A DNA stretch of 29,850 bases from an uncultured Helicobacter sp. (GCA_944325775.1 CALVBL010000019.1:1-29850), one strand, 5' to 3'; positions 8,486 to 17,713 are shown, counted from the first letter of the stretch. Notes: generated by a model from the letters alone, not told the origin. Numbers and translations: made by a program.

Positions 8486-10942
8486 TTAAGCTTTTAGCAC
8501 GAAGTTGATGAGTTTTTTTGGCACCACGATTTCTTTGATAATCTCGCCATTGAGCCATTTTGCCACGCTCTGTTTTCCAAGCGCGAGCAGATCCTCATTA
8601 CTTATATCCGCGCTCACCTCGATTTCTGCGCGCTTCTTACCATTTACCGTGATGGCGATAAGGATCTCATCACTCTTAAGTGCGTCCATATCAAGTGCGA
8701 TAGGCGCGAAATTCGCACGCCCAAAATACCTCTCGCTAAGCTCCCAGCAAATATGGGGCACGATAGGCTCTAAAATGTGTAACAAAATAAAATACCCCTC
8801 ACTATACACCGCCTCATTATCCTGCTCATTGAGCGCGTTAAAGGCTTCCATACACGCCGCTATGAGTGTATTAAACGCATAACCAGATTGTTTTTTGCTA
8901 AAAATGTCGTGAGATTTTTGCAGGGCTTCATACACCTTTTTGCGCGCGAATTTTGCTTGCTTAGAGAGTGCGCTAGATTCTACAATGGGCAAGCTCGCAC
9001 AGGGCTTGACACGCTCACTACGTTCCCAAATACGCTTTAAGAATCTAAACGCCCCTTCCACCGCCGCGTCATTCCACTCTAGCTCACGCACCGGCGGGGC
9101 AGCAAAAAGCACAAAAAGTCGCGCCGTATCCGCTCCATAGGTGGCTATGAGATCGTTTGGATTGACGACATTGCCCTTAGACTTGCTCATTTTCGCACCA
9201 TCTTTTAGCACCATACCCTGCGTGAGGAGATTGGCAAATGGCTCATTGAGATTCACATAGCCCAAATCGCGCAACACTTTGGTAAAAAAGCGCGCATACA
9301 GCAAGTGCAAGATTGCATGCTCGATACCGCCGATGTACTCATCGACATTGAGCCAGTAGGCTATATCCTCGCTCCTAAACGCACATTTCTCCCAATGCTC
9401 CCTAGACGTGGCGTAGCGCAAAAAATACCAGCTTGACTGCACAAAAGTATCCATCGTATCACTCTCTCGCTGCGCGCTAGAGCCGCATTTAGGGCAACTG
9501 CACTGCTTCCATGTAGGGTGTTTGTCCAGTGGATTGCCCTCTCCATCAATCACCACATCATCGGGCAAGAGTACAGGGAGGTTGGCGATATTTTCAGGCA
9601 CGATACCGCATTGTGGGCAATACACCATCGGGATAGGCGCACCCCAATACCGCTGCCTAGACACCCCCCAATCGCGTAATCGATAGTTAATCACGCCCTC
9701 GCCTAATTTGTGCTCTTCAAAATATGCGATGATTTGCTCACGAGCCTGCGCGCCTTTAAGTCCATTAAACACACTAGATTCTATAAGCTCACCATCTTCA
9801 CAAAACGGCAGTGAATCTAGCCCGGGTTTAAGCACGGGCTTGATAGGCAAATCGTATTTGCGTGCAAACTCATAATCGCGCTCATCATGTGCAGGCACCG
9901 CCATCACTGCACCATTGGCGTATTCTATCAGCACGAAATTCGCCACCCAAATAGGGATCTCCTCGCCACTAAGTGGGTGAATCGCTCTAAGCCCTAGATC
10001 AAAGCCCTCTTTTTCCATCATCGATCGTTCTTTGGAGGGAAATTTTCGCACCTCTGCGATCTTGCGCTTTTGTTCTGAATCCAACAAGTCCTTTTGCAAC
10101 AACGCATCTACTAGTGGATGCTCGGGCGCGATCGCGCAGTAGGTCACCCCATAGAGCGTATCACAGCGCGTGGTAAATACCTCAAAGCTCTCCATACCCG
10201 TTTTTTGTTTAGAATCTTCACTCAAAGCAAAGGCGAAATTTAGCCCCTTAGATTTACCTATCCAGTTATTTTGCATAGTGAGCACTTGATTGGGCCAATG
10301 CCCCTGCAGGGTTTGCAAATCATCAAGTAGCTCTTGCGCATACTGCGTGATCTTGATGTAGTATTGAAACATCTGCTTTTGCACCACGGGTGTATCACAG
10401 CGCCAGCATTTCCCCTCGATCACCTGCTCATTTGCTAGCACCGTCTGATCATTAGGACACCAGTTTAGATACGCTTCTTTGCGGTAGATGAGCCCCCTCT
10501 CCCACATTTTGATAAAAAACTCCTGCTCCCAACGTGTATAGATCGGATCACAGGTCGCAAACTCCCTATCGCGTGAGAAGCTTAGCCCAAGCGATGCGAG
10601 CTCTTTACGCATCGTATCAATATTAGCATAAGTCCATTGTTTGGGGTGTGTTTTGTTTTTGATCGCGGCATTTTCTGCAGGCATACCAAAGGCGTCCCAG
10701 CCCATAGGGTGCAAGACATTAAATCCATTATGCCGATAATGCCGTGCAAGCGCATCGCCGATACAATAATTACGCACATGCCCCATATGGATCGCGCCAC
10801 TAGGATAGGGGAACATCGATAGGATATATTTTTTGGGTAGCTCTTGGCTCTGTTTTGGCTCAAACACCTCGTGTTCTTGCCAAAATTTCTGCCATTTAGA
10901 TTCTATAGCTTTTGGTTCATACACCTTTTCAAACGCATTCAT
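8486..10942 (-). CDS. leuS: Leucyl-tRNA synthetase
   Basis: LeuRS charges tRNA-Leu. The 818-residue class I synthetase has the HIGH-type motif in PSGAIHMGHVRNY near residue 50, a zinc-type cysteine pair (KCWRCD), the CP1 editing domain with TTRCDTLYGVTY and the AVPAHDERDYEFA stretch, a second cysteine set (YCPQCG, CPKCG), and the KMSKS motif AKMSKSKGN near 585. The start ATG at 10942 has GGAG eight bases upstream; that GGAG lies inside a hairpin arm (see 10950-10977). It begins the minus-strand run that ends with mfd and follows the alpha-2-macroglobulin gene after 48 bases. Confidence 0.97.
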   Translation of the reverse strand: MNAFEKVYEPKAIESKWQKFWQEHEVFEPKQSQELPKKYILSMFPYPSGAIHMGHVRNYCIGDALARHYRHNGFNVLHPMGWDAFGMPAENAAIKNKTHPKQWTYANIDTMRKELASLGLSFSRDREFATCDPIYTRWEQEFFIKMWERGLIYRKEAYLNWCPNDQTVLANEQVIEGKCWRCDTPVVQKQMFQYYIKITQYAQELLDDLQTLQGHWPNQVLTMQNNWIGKSKGLNFAFALSEDSKQKTGMESFEVFTTRCDTLYGVTYCAIAPEHPLVDALLQKDLLDSEQKRKIAEVRKFPSKERSMMEKEGFDLGLRAIHPLSGEEIPIWVANFVLIEYANGAVMAVPAHDERDYEFARKYDLPIKPVLKPGLDSLPFCEDGELIESSVFNGLKGAQAREQIIAYFEEHKLGEGVINYRLRDWGVSRQRYWGAPIPMVYCPQCGIVPENIANLPVLLPDDVVIDGEGNPLDKHPTWKQCSCPKCGSSAQRESDTMDTFVQSSWYFLRYATSREHWEKCAFRSEDIAYWLNVDEYIGGIEHAILHLLYARFFTKVLRDLGYVNLNEPFANLLTQGMVLKDGAKMSKSKGNVVNPNDLIATYGADTARLFVLFAAPPVRELEWNDAAVEGAFRFLKRIWERSERVKPCASLPIVESSALSKQAKFARKKVYEALQKSHDIFSKKQSGYAFNTLIAACMEAFNALNEQDNEAVYSEGYFILLHILEPIVPHICWELSERYFGRANFAPIALDMDALKSDEILIAITVNGKKRAEIEVSADISNEDLLALGKQSVAKWLNGEIIKEIVVPKKLINFVLKA

Positions 10943-10949
10943 TACTAAC

Positions 10950-10977
10950 GCTCCAAAGTAGTTTTTGGAGCATTATA
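10950..10977 (-). promoter_or_regulatory. leuS promoter with overlapping hairpin that can hide the ribosome binding site
   Basis: On the minus strand a perfect TATAAT lies at 10977-10972. Immediately downstream, GCTCCAAA (10971-10964), a 6-base loop, and TTTGGAGC (10957-10950) form an 8-bp hairpin. The leuS Shine-Dalgarno GGAG (10954-10951) lies in the 3' arm. A transcript starting 6-8 bases after the -10 box would begin within the 5' arm and could not form the full hairpin, whereas read-through RNA from the upstream gene could. No T-run follows, so a simple terminator is less likely. The regulatory reading is inference. Confidence 0.5.
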
Positions 10978-10990
10978 GCAGACAAAGTCT

Positions 10991-13900
10991 TTATTTAGCC
11001 AAAACCTTCACGTTTTGGCTTGGACTGGCAGCTTGGAGGCTATCATCATACATTGCCTCGGCATAAGCAGCTGGGAGGGTATAATCCCCGGGCGTGATGG
11101 TATTTATCTTAGCAAACACAAGTTGTGTGCCATTGCCATAAGGCATGTCAAAAAACCACATAATCTTATCATCACGAATATCTGTATAAGTTACCTCACC
11201 GCTCCTTTTAGCTTGGATAAACTCGGGCAAGTCATCGTGGTTTAGGCGTAAATTTTCTATCTCCCACCCACTTGGCAAAGCCTGTGTGAGCGCGATATTA
11301 CTCACATTGCTTCTGCCACTTACATTGCTCACTCTAAGCAGTATCCAAAAACTACTCGCACTTTTGAGCTTGCTCACATCAAGCACATTGCCAGATTCAT
11401 CATAAAACTCCCGATCGATTTTGAGTCCCTTAGAGATTGGCTTGATACTCTCACCCATAGGGATTCCCTCCCAAGTATATGCCACATACAAAGGCGTTTT
11501 AGATTCTATTAAGGTCTTCCCTTCATCAAAGCCAAAACTAAGACTCTGAGTAGATTCTGAAAAGCTCTCTTTGTCTCCATTGACCTTAATCACACCCTTG
11601 AGCTTGCCCTCCTCTTGGCTACCCTGCGTATTTGCAAGACTCAAAAGCGCATAGCCTGAAGATTGCGTAGAGAGCCACTCGCCAGATTCTAAGCGATCTT
11701 TTATGTGATTAAACAATGTCTCGTGCGCATTGCCATAGATGATCTTATAGCTATCTAGGATCATCGCCTCATCACGCAAAGCAGAGCCATAGCTATAGGC
11801 ATAATACTCCTTTGAACCCTCTGGCTTGATACTCAAATCACGCGTGATGCTCGTAGCGATATCCTCATATCCTGCCATTTTATACGCCGCGCCAAGCAGC
11901 CATTTATCAGTAACGCTAAGTGTGCGCATATTGCTCTCATACAGAGCATTCATCACCGCCACTTCTGGCTCATTAGCAAGTGCTAGCAAAAAGAGCGGAT
12001 AGACTTTATATCGCACATCATTAGAGGACTTGACGAAATTTCGCTCATATGCCAACCAGCCCTTATACACAGAATCTGGCACATAATAGCCAAGCTTCTT
12101 AGCCAATACTAAGAAATGCCCCGCATAGTGTGAGCCCCACTCGCTTGGCTGCGCACCTCCCTGCCAATAGGCAAATCCTCCACTTGGCGTCACAAACCCA
12201 CCTATACGCGCGATTCCTGCGTTGATATTTGCTACGATCTCTTGCTTATCGATGTTTTTAAATGTGCCAAACTTATCCAGATACAGCTGGGGCAGCACGC
12301 TTGAAGTCGTCTGCTCTATGCACCCATAGGGATAATGCACCAGCCAGCGCACACGATGATTGATATTTAGCAGCGGATTAGCACTAATAGTGATCACACC
12401 CTTATTTGTGCCTTTGACAAATTCCTTAGGTGCCTCGATACTAAGCTCCTCGCCCTCTTTGAGATAATACGACTTGTGCGTGCTCACAAAGGGGTTGATT
12501 GCTTTGACATCTATTTGGGTGCTATCACTCATCTCGCCAGCTGAAGAATGCGCGCTTAACGTGATCGTATCCACACCCACTTCATCTTGCACCTCCGCTT
12601 CAAATATAAGTGTTTGTGGCTTGTTGTCTTTGAATTCGACTTTTTGTGAATCTTGCTTAAACTTCACGATCCCCTTAACACTGCTCACGCTTATTTTGGC
12701 ACTTTTCACGCTCCCTTTGCCATCTTTATCGCTTTGGGTAGCAAACACCTCGATAGGCATTTGGAATCTATCGCCGGTCTTAAGCGCGCGCGGGATCGTA
12801 GGGAGCATTACCACCGGTGCGCTGACTTGGATATTTTTAGAGCTTGATCCATAGAGCTTGCCACTTGCGCCCACCACCATCACGCGCACACTGCCTATGT
12901 AGGTAGGCATGGTAAATCTCAAGCTCGCATTGCCCTTCTCATCGGTCTTACTTGGAGCATTATAGAGCACCACGGGTTTGAATCTATTGGCATTTTCGTC
13001 ATTTTTTTGTTTATTGTAGCTTTGCGTATCTACATCATCTCCACCGATTTTTAGGATCTTATGCACCTTGCCAAAGCTCCTACCCACGATCAAATCATAG
13101 CTATCATACATTTTGAGCACCAGCGCAAGCTTGGCATAAAAATACTGCCATGGGTTAGGCGTAGCAAAGTCCGTGAGATCCAGCAGTCCCTCATCGACGA
13201 TGGCGATCGTATAGACAGATTCTATATTTTGCTTAGTAGAGAGCTTGATCTCAAACTCACTGCCGGGTTGCACCCTCTCTGGCGCGCTGATCTCATACTC
13301 AAGCTTAGAATCTTTAGTATCCACCATCAGTGGAAGCACTCCATACAGCCGCATAGATCGATCATTGCTTGTGTTTGCGTAGTTTTGCAAAAACGCCACA
13401 CTCACATACACATTTGGACTCATATCCTCTGTGATGGGGATACTTAGGCTGGTTTGATTGGGCTTAGTATCCACCCAAAATCGCTTGAGCACCTTATCTG
13501 CTTTACTCACCACCACTAGTGCCCTGCCTTGTGCTGTGCTTTCAAATCGCACATTCGCACTCTCGCCCACGCTATAGCGCGCCTTGTCAGATTCAATCTT
13601 TAGTGCGGTGATTTTTTGCGCACTGAGCGGCTCACCCCAACCTGATGTATAAAATGAAGTCCCACTTATCGCACCACTCTCTTCATCGCGAAATTCCACA
13701 TAGATTTCCCCACTCTGCTTTGCCTCGTATTCAAACATCACGGGCTTATCGCTGCTAGTGATACTACCCTGTGTGAGAATCTGGGTGTTGCGATCGGTTT
13801 TGATGGAACGTAGATATTGCGCATACGAGTCATAATCCCACCACCACGAGTATTGATTGTGATAAATCGTGTAGGCGATCTTATGCCCTTTGATAGGTTT

Positions 13901-16435
13901 AGAATCATCGCTTGCCATCACGATCACAGGCAATGATACTTTTGTACCGCTTGCTATGTAGCGATTATCTAGAGGCTTGACACCCACAAAACTATCAAAG
14001 AGCTTGAGGGCTACCTTTTTGCGTGTAGCCACTGCTCTGCCGTTGTTTTCATAGACTTTGGCGATGAGTGAGGCTTGTAGATTGGCATTGACCTCTTGGA
14101 GTGAATCTAACCCAATCTCACCGCTACCCATGCCACTCTCACTTAACGTGCCACTCGTGCTATCGCTATGGCTAAACTGCAAGCTGCTTGGCGCACTAAA
14201 CACATAATCCCTAAAAAGCTTGCTTTTAAACTCCAAAGCCTTGATGTTTGCCACCACACTATATTCTAGCTCGGATGCTGGCGCACCGAAGAGATACGCA
14301 CTCTGTATATTAAACTCAAGCTGTGTAGATTCTCGCAAATCTAGTGAATCTGGTGTCTGCAGATTCACCTTGAGCCGATTTGGCACTACGCTCTCTATAC
14401 TAAGCTCTTTTCTAAACACACTATCCCCAATCTGCACGATCGCTTCCCACACGCCCGTATCAGCATTTTTGGGGGTTTTTATCTCATAATGATAGAATCC
14501 CTCGCCCTTAGATTCCATCATTTTCTTATCTACAAACACCTTGCCCCTCGGGGTTTTGAGCGTGAGTAGCACCGGATGTGCAGGATCAAGAGGCTTGTCA
14601 TTATTGCGCACGATCGTATCTAAATAGATCGTATCCCCGGGTCTATGCACCCCACGATCAGCGTAGATAAACGCCCGCATACCACCTTCACTCACCACAC
14701 CCTGCGTATCAAAGCCATCGGTGCTCACCAGCGAACTACTTAGCTTTAGCACCGCCAGATCGCTAGTGTTTTGCGTGAGAAAATAGAGCGTGTTTTGCGC
14801 ATCGACTTTAGAAAACACCGCATCGCCATTGGCATCAGTCATGCGTGTCTCTAGCACTTGATTTTTCTTATTTATCGCGCTTATCTGCACACCGGATATG
14901 GGCGTGTTTTTAGCAATATCTAGCGCAGTGAGGATAAAGCGTGAATCTAAGCTCTGCCCCAAAAGCGCGATGTTTGAAAATATAATATGCTTAGAAATCA
15001 CCCCATGTTGCCTAAAGAAATTATCCACGCGCCAGCTACTCATATCGCCAAAATCATAATCCACATTGTTCTTGCTAAATTCTATACTCACGACAAACAC
15101 GCCGCTCATATCGCGCAAGCCTTCAAAGTCAATTTCGTTTTGAATCCATTGGTTTTTAGGCGAATCTATGCTAAATTCTCTCTCAAACACCTTATCGCCT
15201 ATGCGCTCTAGATCCAGTCCGCTCGAGCAGTCCTCATAATATTCATCATATTCTTCATCATAGCTATCCCCACATTCTCTGATCTGTGCGCGATTGCTTT
15301 GTGAATCTCCGATGAGATTGTTGTCATACAAAAACTGCGTGAGGTTGTTGGGGTAGATTCTAAAGAGCCTGAGTGTTACTTTTTTGACATTGACGGATTT
15401 AAAGGCGATTTTTTTGTTTGCCACACGCGGCACAAACACCCCGCTGGAAGCAAACGCAATACTAGGCGCGATCTCCCTAGCTGTGATATCAAAGCTCGCA
15501 TCTTGCTTCAATCTCGCACCATTGATAGATTCTAAGCCCTCTAGCACTTTGATATGGTAATTTGTCGCGAAGTCAAACTTCCCACTTAGCACGATCATAG
15601 AGCCGCTTTGTGAAGCGCTAAAATCCACTTCTGGCATTACCTGAATATAGCGTTTGAGATCGGGAGTCTTAGCAAGCTCTTGGGAAAAATGCACTATCAC
15701 ATTGGGCTGGGCGTTTTCCTCTGCGCTCTGGATACGCATTGCGTAGAGATCGGTGTTTTTAGAGATGGTGTATGTGCGCTCCTGTATCTCGCCCTGCGCG
15801 CCTAGGAGCTTAGGGTCTAGCGTGAGCGTGTAGTGTAGATCCTGCGTGTTTGAAGGGGTCAGTGGCTCTGAAATGATGAGATAATTATTGCGAGTATTTT
15901 TTACAAGCGATAGAGCAATGTTTTGAGAATCTAGCTTGAGACTTAGGGCTTGTTTGATACTTTCTGGCAAGACATATTGTGAGACCTCAAGATTTACCAC
16001 GAGCGAAGTTTTGCTACCTTGCTGCTGCTCATAGAGATCACCTAGCAAAAACTCTGTGGGCTTAGTGTGTATCTGGGTTTTGATCGTCTTTAGCGGTGGC
16101 TCAAACCCATGCTCCTTGGCGATTTTAGCAAAGTCAATCACAATATCATAGCGCGTGTTAGGCTTAAACGAGCGATCTGGGATAAGCACAAATGTCGTGC
16201 TATTGACAAATGTATAACGTGCGTTGAGATTCTCGCCATTTGCCTCTATCGCACCATCGATACTATAAAGCGTGTCTAGATCGCCTTTATAAAACACTTC
16301 ATTAAGTTCCACGCGTATATTTGTATCAGTACTCACTTCGCCCTGTGTGATCGCAAAAATCTTATCGCTATCTCCACAGCCCCAAAACACCAATCCCACA
16401 GCCACTATACAGCACAGCAATATCTTTTTCATCAC
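10991..16435 (-). CDS. Bacterial alpha-2-macroglobulin lipoprotein
   Basis: An 1814-residue periplasmic protease-trap protein of the YfhM/MagD class, larger than the roughly 1650 residues of E. coli YfhM. The N-terminus MKKILLCCIVAVGLVFWGC is a lipoprotein-type signal ending at Cys20, although FWGC is an unusual lipobox. MG-type beta domains follow, including the conserved IYADRGVHRPGDTIYLDTIV near 600. The bait/thioester half contains YGCIEQTTSS, giving the CxEQ thioester motif (Cys1372), so it should react covalently with attacking proteases. The start has TAGGAG upstream. Such genes usually accompany pbpC; none is in the window, where the neighbours are leuS downstream and three repeat copies upstream. 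Confidence 0.93.
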   Translation of the reverse strand: MMKKILLCCIVAVGLVFWGCGDSDKIFAITQGEVSTDTNIRVELNEVFYKGDLDTLYSIDGAIEANGENLNARYTFVNSTTFVLIPDRSFKPNTRYDIVIDFAKIAKEHGFEPPLKTIKTQIHTKPTEFLLGDLYEQQQGSKTSLVVNLEVSQYVLPESIKQALSLKLDSQNIALSLVKNTRNNYLIISEPLTPSNTQDLHYTLTLDPKLLGAQGEIQERTYTISKNTDLYAMRIQSAEENAQPNVIVHFSQELAKTPDLKRYIQVMPEVDFSASQSGSMIVLSGKFDFATNYHIKVLEGLESINGARLKQDASFDITAREIAPSIAFASSGVFVPRVANKKIAFKSVNVKKVTLRLFRIYPNNLTQFLYDNNLIGDSQSNRAQIRECGDSYDEEYDEYYEDCSSGLDLERIGDKVFEREFSIDSPKNQWIQNEIDFEGLRDMSGVFVVSIEFSKNNVDYDFGDMSSWRVDNFFRQHGVISKHIIFSNIALLGQSLDSRFILTALDIAKNTPISGVQISAINKKNQVLETRMTDANGDAVFSKVDAQNTLYFLTQNTSDLAVLKLSSSLVSTDGFDTQGVVSEGGMRAFIYADRGVHRPGDTIYLDTIVRNNDKPLDPAHPVLLTLKTPRGKVFVDKKMMESKGEGFYHYEIKTPKNADTGVWEAIVQIGDSVFRKELSIESVVPNRLKVNLQTPDSLDLRESTQLEFNIQSAYLFGAPASELEYSVVANIKALEFKSKLFRDYVFSAPSSLQFSHSDSTSGTLSESGMGSGEIGLDSLQEVNANLQASLIAKVYENNGRAVATRKKVALKLFDSFVGVKPLDNRYIASGTKVSLPVIVMASDDSKPIKGHKIAYTIYHNQYSWWWDYDSYAQYLRSIKTDRNTQILTQGSITSSDKPVMFEYEAKQSGEIYVEFRDEESGAISGTSFYTSGWGEPLSAQKITALKIESDKARYSVGESANVRFESTAQGRALVVVSKADKVLKRFWVDTKPNQTSLSIPITEDMSPNVYVSVAFLQNYANTSNDRSMRLYGVLPLMVDTKDSKLEYEISAPERVQPGSEFEIKLSTKQNIESVYTIAIVDEGLLDLTDFATPNPWQYFYAKLALVLKMYDSYDLIVGRSFGKVHKILKIGGDDVDTQSYNKQKNDENANRFKPVVLYNAPSKTDEKGNASLRFTMPTYIGSVRVMVVGASGKLYGSSSKNIQVSAPVVMLPTIPRALKTGDRFQMPIEVFATQSDKDGKGSVKSAKISVSSVKGIVKFKQDSQKVEFKDNKPQTLIFEAEVQDEVGVDTITLSAHSSAGEMSDSTQIDVKAINPFVSTHKSYYLKEGEELSIEAPKEFVKGTNKGVITISANPLLNINHRVRWLVHYPYGCIEQTTSSVLPQLYLDKFGTFKNIDKQEIVANINAGIARIGGFVTPSGGFAYWQGGAQPSEWGSHYAGHFLVLAKKLGYYVPDSVYKGWLAYERNFVKSSNDVRYKVYPLFLLALANEPEVAVMNALYESNMRTLSVTDKWLLGAAYKMAGYEDIATSITRDLSIKPEGSKEYYAYSYGSALRDEAMILDSYKIIYGNAHETLFNHIKDRLESGEWLSTQSSGYALLSLANTQGSQEEGKLKGVIKVNGDKESFSESTQSLSFGFDEGKTLIESKTPLYVAYTWEGIPMGESIKPISKGLKIDREFYDESGNVLDVSKLKSASSFWILLRVSNVSGRSNVSNIALTQALPSGWEIENLRLNHDDLPEFIQAKRSGEVTYTDIRDDKIMWFFDMPYGNGTQLVFAKINTITPGDYTLPAAYAEAMYDDSLQAASPSQNVKVLAK

Positions 16436-16454
16436 CGCTCCTACTATATTATTT

Positions 16455-16632
16455 TATGCAAGTTTTGCTACGACAAAACTTGTGTATCGCTCGTGCGGAA
16501 TGAATCCGCCCTTCTCTCCGCTACGCGTGCATACAGCAGATTTTTAGAATCAAAAACATCGCTTGGTGTTAGCGCGTCAGGAACGCGATTTGGCAATGGC
16601 ATAGATTCTATAAACCCACCTAGATTCTATCA
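16455..16632 (-). repeat. Structured intergenic repeat, copy A (long-spacer type)
   Basis: This copy has the constant module: tail hairpin CAAGTTTTG (16459-16467), loop ctacga, CAAAACTTG (16474-16482); hairpin 1 GCGGA (16495-16499), loop ATGAA, TCCGC (16505-16509); then the core ctccgctacgcgtgcatac. A roughly 100-base spacer of the same type as copy D follows, ending tagattctatca. On the minus strand the tail hairpin lies about 25 bases before the alpha-2-macroglobulin start codon. Copies A, B and C together fill the 498-base gap between that gene and the AAA+ ATPase gene; I see no gene in this gap. Confidence 0.85.
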
Positions 16633-16636
16633 TTTT

Positions 16637-16784
16637 TATGCAAGTTTTGCTACGACAAAACTTGTGTATCGCTCGTGCGGAATGAATCCACCCTTCGCTC
16701 CGCTACGCGTGCATACACTATCTGAATCTATATGCTTAGATTCTATAGATTCTATAACGCCGCTGGTGGGCTTAGATTCTATCA
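16637..16784 (-). repeat. Structured intergenic repeat, copy B (short-spacer type)
   Basis: Copy B has tail hairpin 16641-16664 (the same sequence as in A), hairpin 1 with GCGGA/TCCAC, and a shorter spacer that holds three AGATTCT words and ends gctggtgggcttagattctatca. It is nearly identical to copy C at an offset of 152 bases, so B and C are a recent direct tandem duplication. The stem change from TCCGC to TCCAC gives a C-A mismatch on the plus strand but a G-U wobble in minus-strand RNA. Confidence 0.85.
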
Positions 16785-16789
16785 TTTTT

Positions 16790-16936
16790 ATGCAAATTTT
16801 GCTACGACAAAACTTGTGTATCGCTCGTGCGGAATGAATCCACCCTTCGCTCCGCTACGCGTGCATACACTATCTGAATCTATATGCTTAGATTCTATAG
16901 ATTCTATAACGCCGCTGGTGGGCTTAGATTCTATCA
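16790..16936 (-). repeat. Structured intergenic repeat, copy C (short-spacer type)
   Basis: Nearly identical to copy B. The tail hairpin is CAAATTTTG (16793-16801), loop, CAAAACTTG (16808-16816). The single change from copy B is again a mismatch on the plus strand but a G-U pair in minus-strand RNA. On the minus strand the element starts at the TGA stop (16936-16934) of the upstream AAA+ ATPase gene, as copy E does at mfd. Confidence 0.85.
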
Positions 16937-17713
16937 CAAAACAAGTCCATTGCGATAGAGTTTCACAAACTCCTTAGCAATTCTTGGATTTTTGCTTCCC
17001 TTTTGTGTGGCGTAGTTGAGAGCCTTCTGCCGCAGTGTGGGATCTAGCACGCTAGATTCTATCCCCAAATAGCGCGCGATGAGCGCCACATACTCGCCAC
17101 TGCCTAGCGTATAAAATCCCATCGAGATCCCAAAGCGATCGCTTAGTGAGATGATCTCATCTTGCATATCATTTAGATGCATGGTATCTTGGGCATATTC
17201 CTCTAAGAGCAGATGGCGCATATTTGAAGTGGCATAAAACACCACATTGCTCGCCTGCACTTCAAATCCCCCATCTAGGATACTTTTTAGCGCCTTGTAG
17301 CTCTCATCGCCTCGCCCAAAACACAGATCATCGCACATAATGACAAATTTATAAGGCTGCTCGCGCAAAAAATCCACCAAATGCGGCAGGATCGCTAATG
17401 AAGGCTTGGGCAGCTCCACCACGCGCAGGAGTGTATCCTCACATCGCAAAAACTCACACAAGATCGCGCGCATACTTGAGCTTTTGCCACAGCCTCTAGC
17501 ACCCCATAGCAGGACATTGCTCGCTGGGGCATTGTCCAAAAATCGCTGTGTGTTGCCCCGCAGCGCCACGATAATCTCATCGATCCCCACCAACTGTGCC
17601 ACTTCCACGCGCTCGAGCTCCATAATCGGGCGCAAAAATCCTCCATAGCCCTCAAACTCCCCGCGATACACGCACGCCATAGTAGTGCTAAAGTCTATAC
17701 TAAAACGTTTCAT
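16934..17713 (-). CDS. DUF815-type AAA+ ATPase
   Basis: A 259-residue single-domain ATPase resembling the DUF815 family of AAA+ proteins of unknown role. It has the P-loop LLWGARGCGKSSSMR (about 69-83), the Walker B-like VIMCDDLCF near 125, a sensor-like ATSNMRHL, and SLSDRFGISMGFY, which is characteristic of the family. The start at 17713 (MKRFSIDFST) has AAGGAG upstream and its ATG overlaps the TAA of the preceding glycosyltransferase by one base; an upstream in-frame ATG at 17776 would lie deep in that gene and lacks a ribosome site. No membrane segment is present. It is the last gene of the hypC-GT25-GT25 minus-strand run, and its TGA stop begins repeat copy C. Confidence 0.85.
   Translation of the reverse strand: MKRFSIDFSTTMACVYRGEFEGYGGFLRPIMELERVEVAQLVGIDEIIVALRGNTQRFLDNAPASNVLLWGARGCGKSSSMRAILCEFLRCEDTLLRVVELPKPSLAILPHLVDFLREQPYKFVIMCDDLCFGRGDESYKALKSILDGGFEVQASNVVFYATSNMRHLLLEEYAQDTMHLNDMQDEIISLSDRFGISMGFYTLGSGEYVALIARYLGIESSVLDPTLRQKALNYATQKGSKNPRIAKEFVKLYRNGLVL

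Noticed and set aside
8484..8558. 25-codon N-terminal extension of the LptE-like protein
   Set aside because: It overlaps leuS, has no ribosome site, and would bury a clear lipoprotein signal.
16455..16482. Intrinsic terminator in the repeat tail hairpin
   Set aside because: The sequence after the stem is A-rich on the minus strand and not T-rich on either strand, so a classical terminator is not supported.
16455..16936. CRISPR array
   Set aside because: Only three copies, 150-180 bases apart, with related rather than unique spacers and no cas genes in the window.
16493..16977. Overlapping plus-strand open frames of 81-114 codons over the repeat array
   Set aside because: They only read through repeat copies (the same peptide recurs), lack ribosome sites, and their pattern of change fits hairpin conservation rather than coding.
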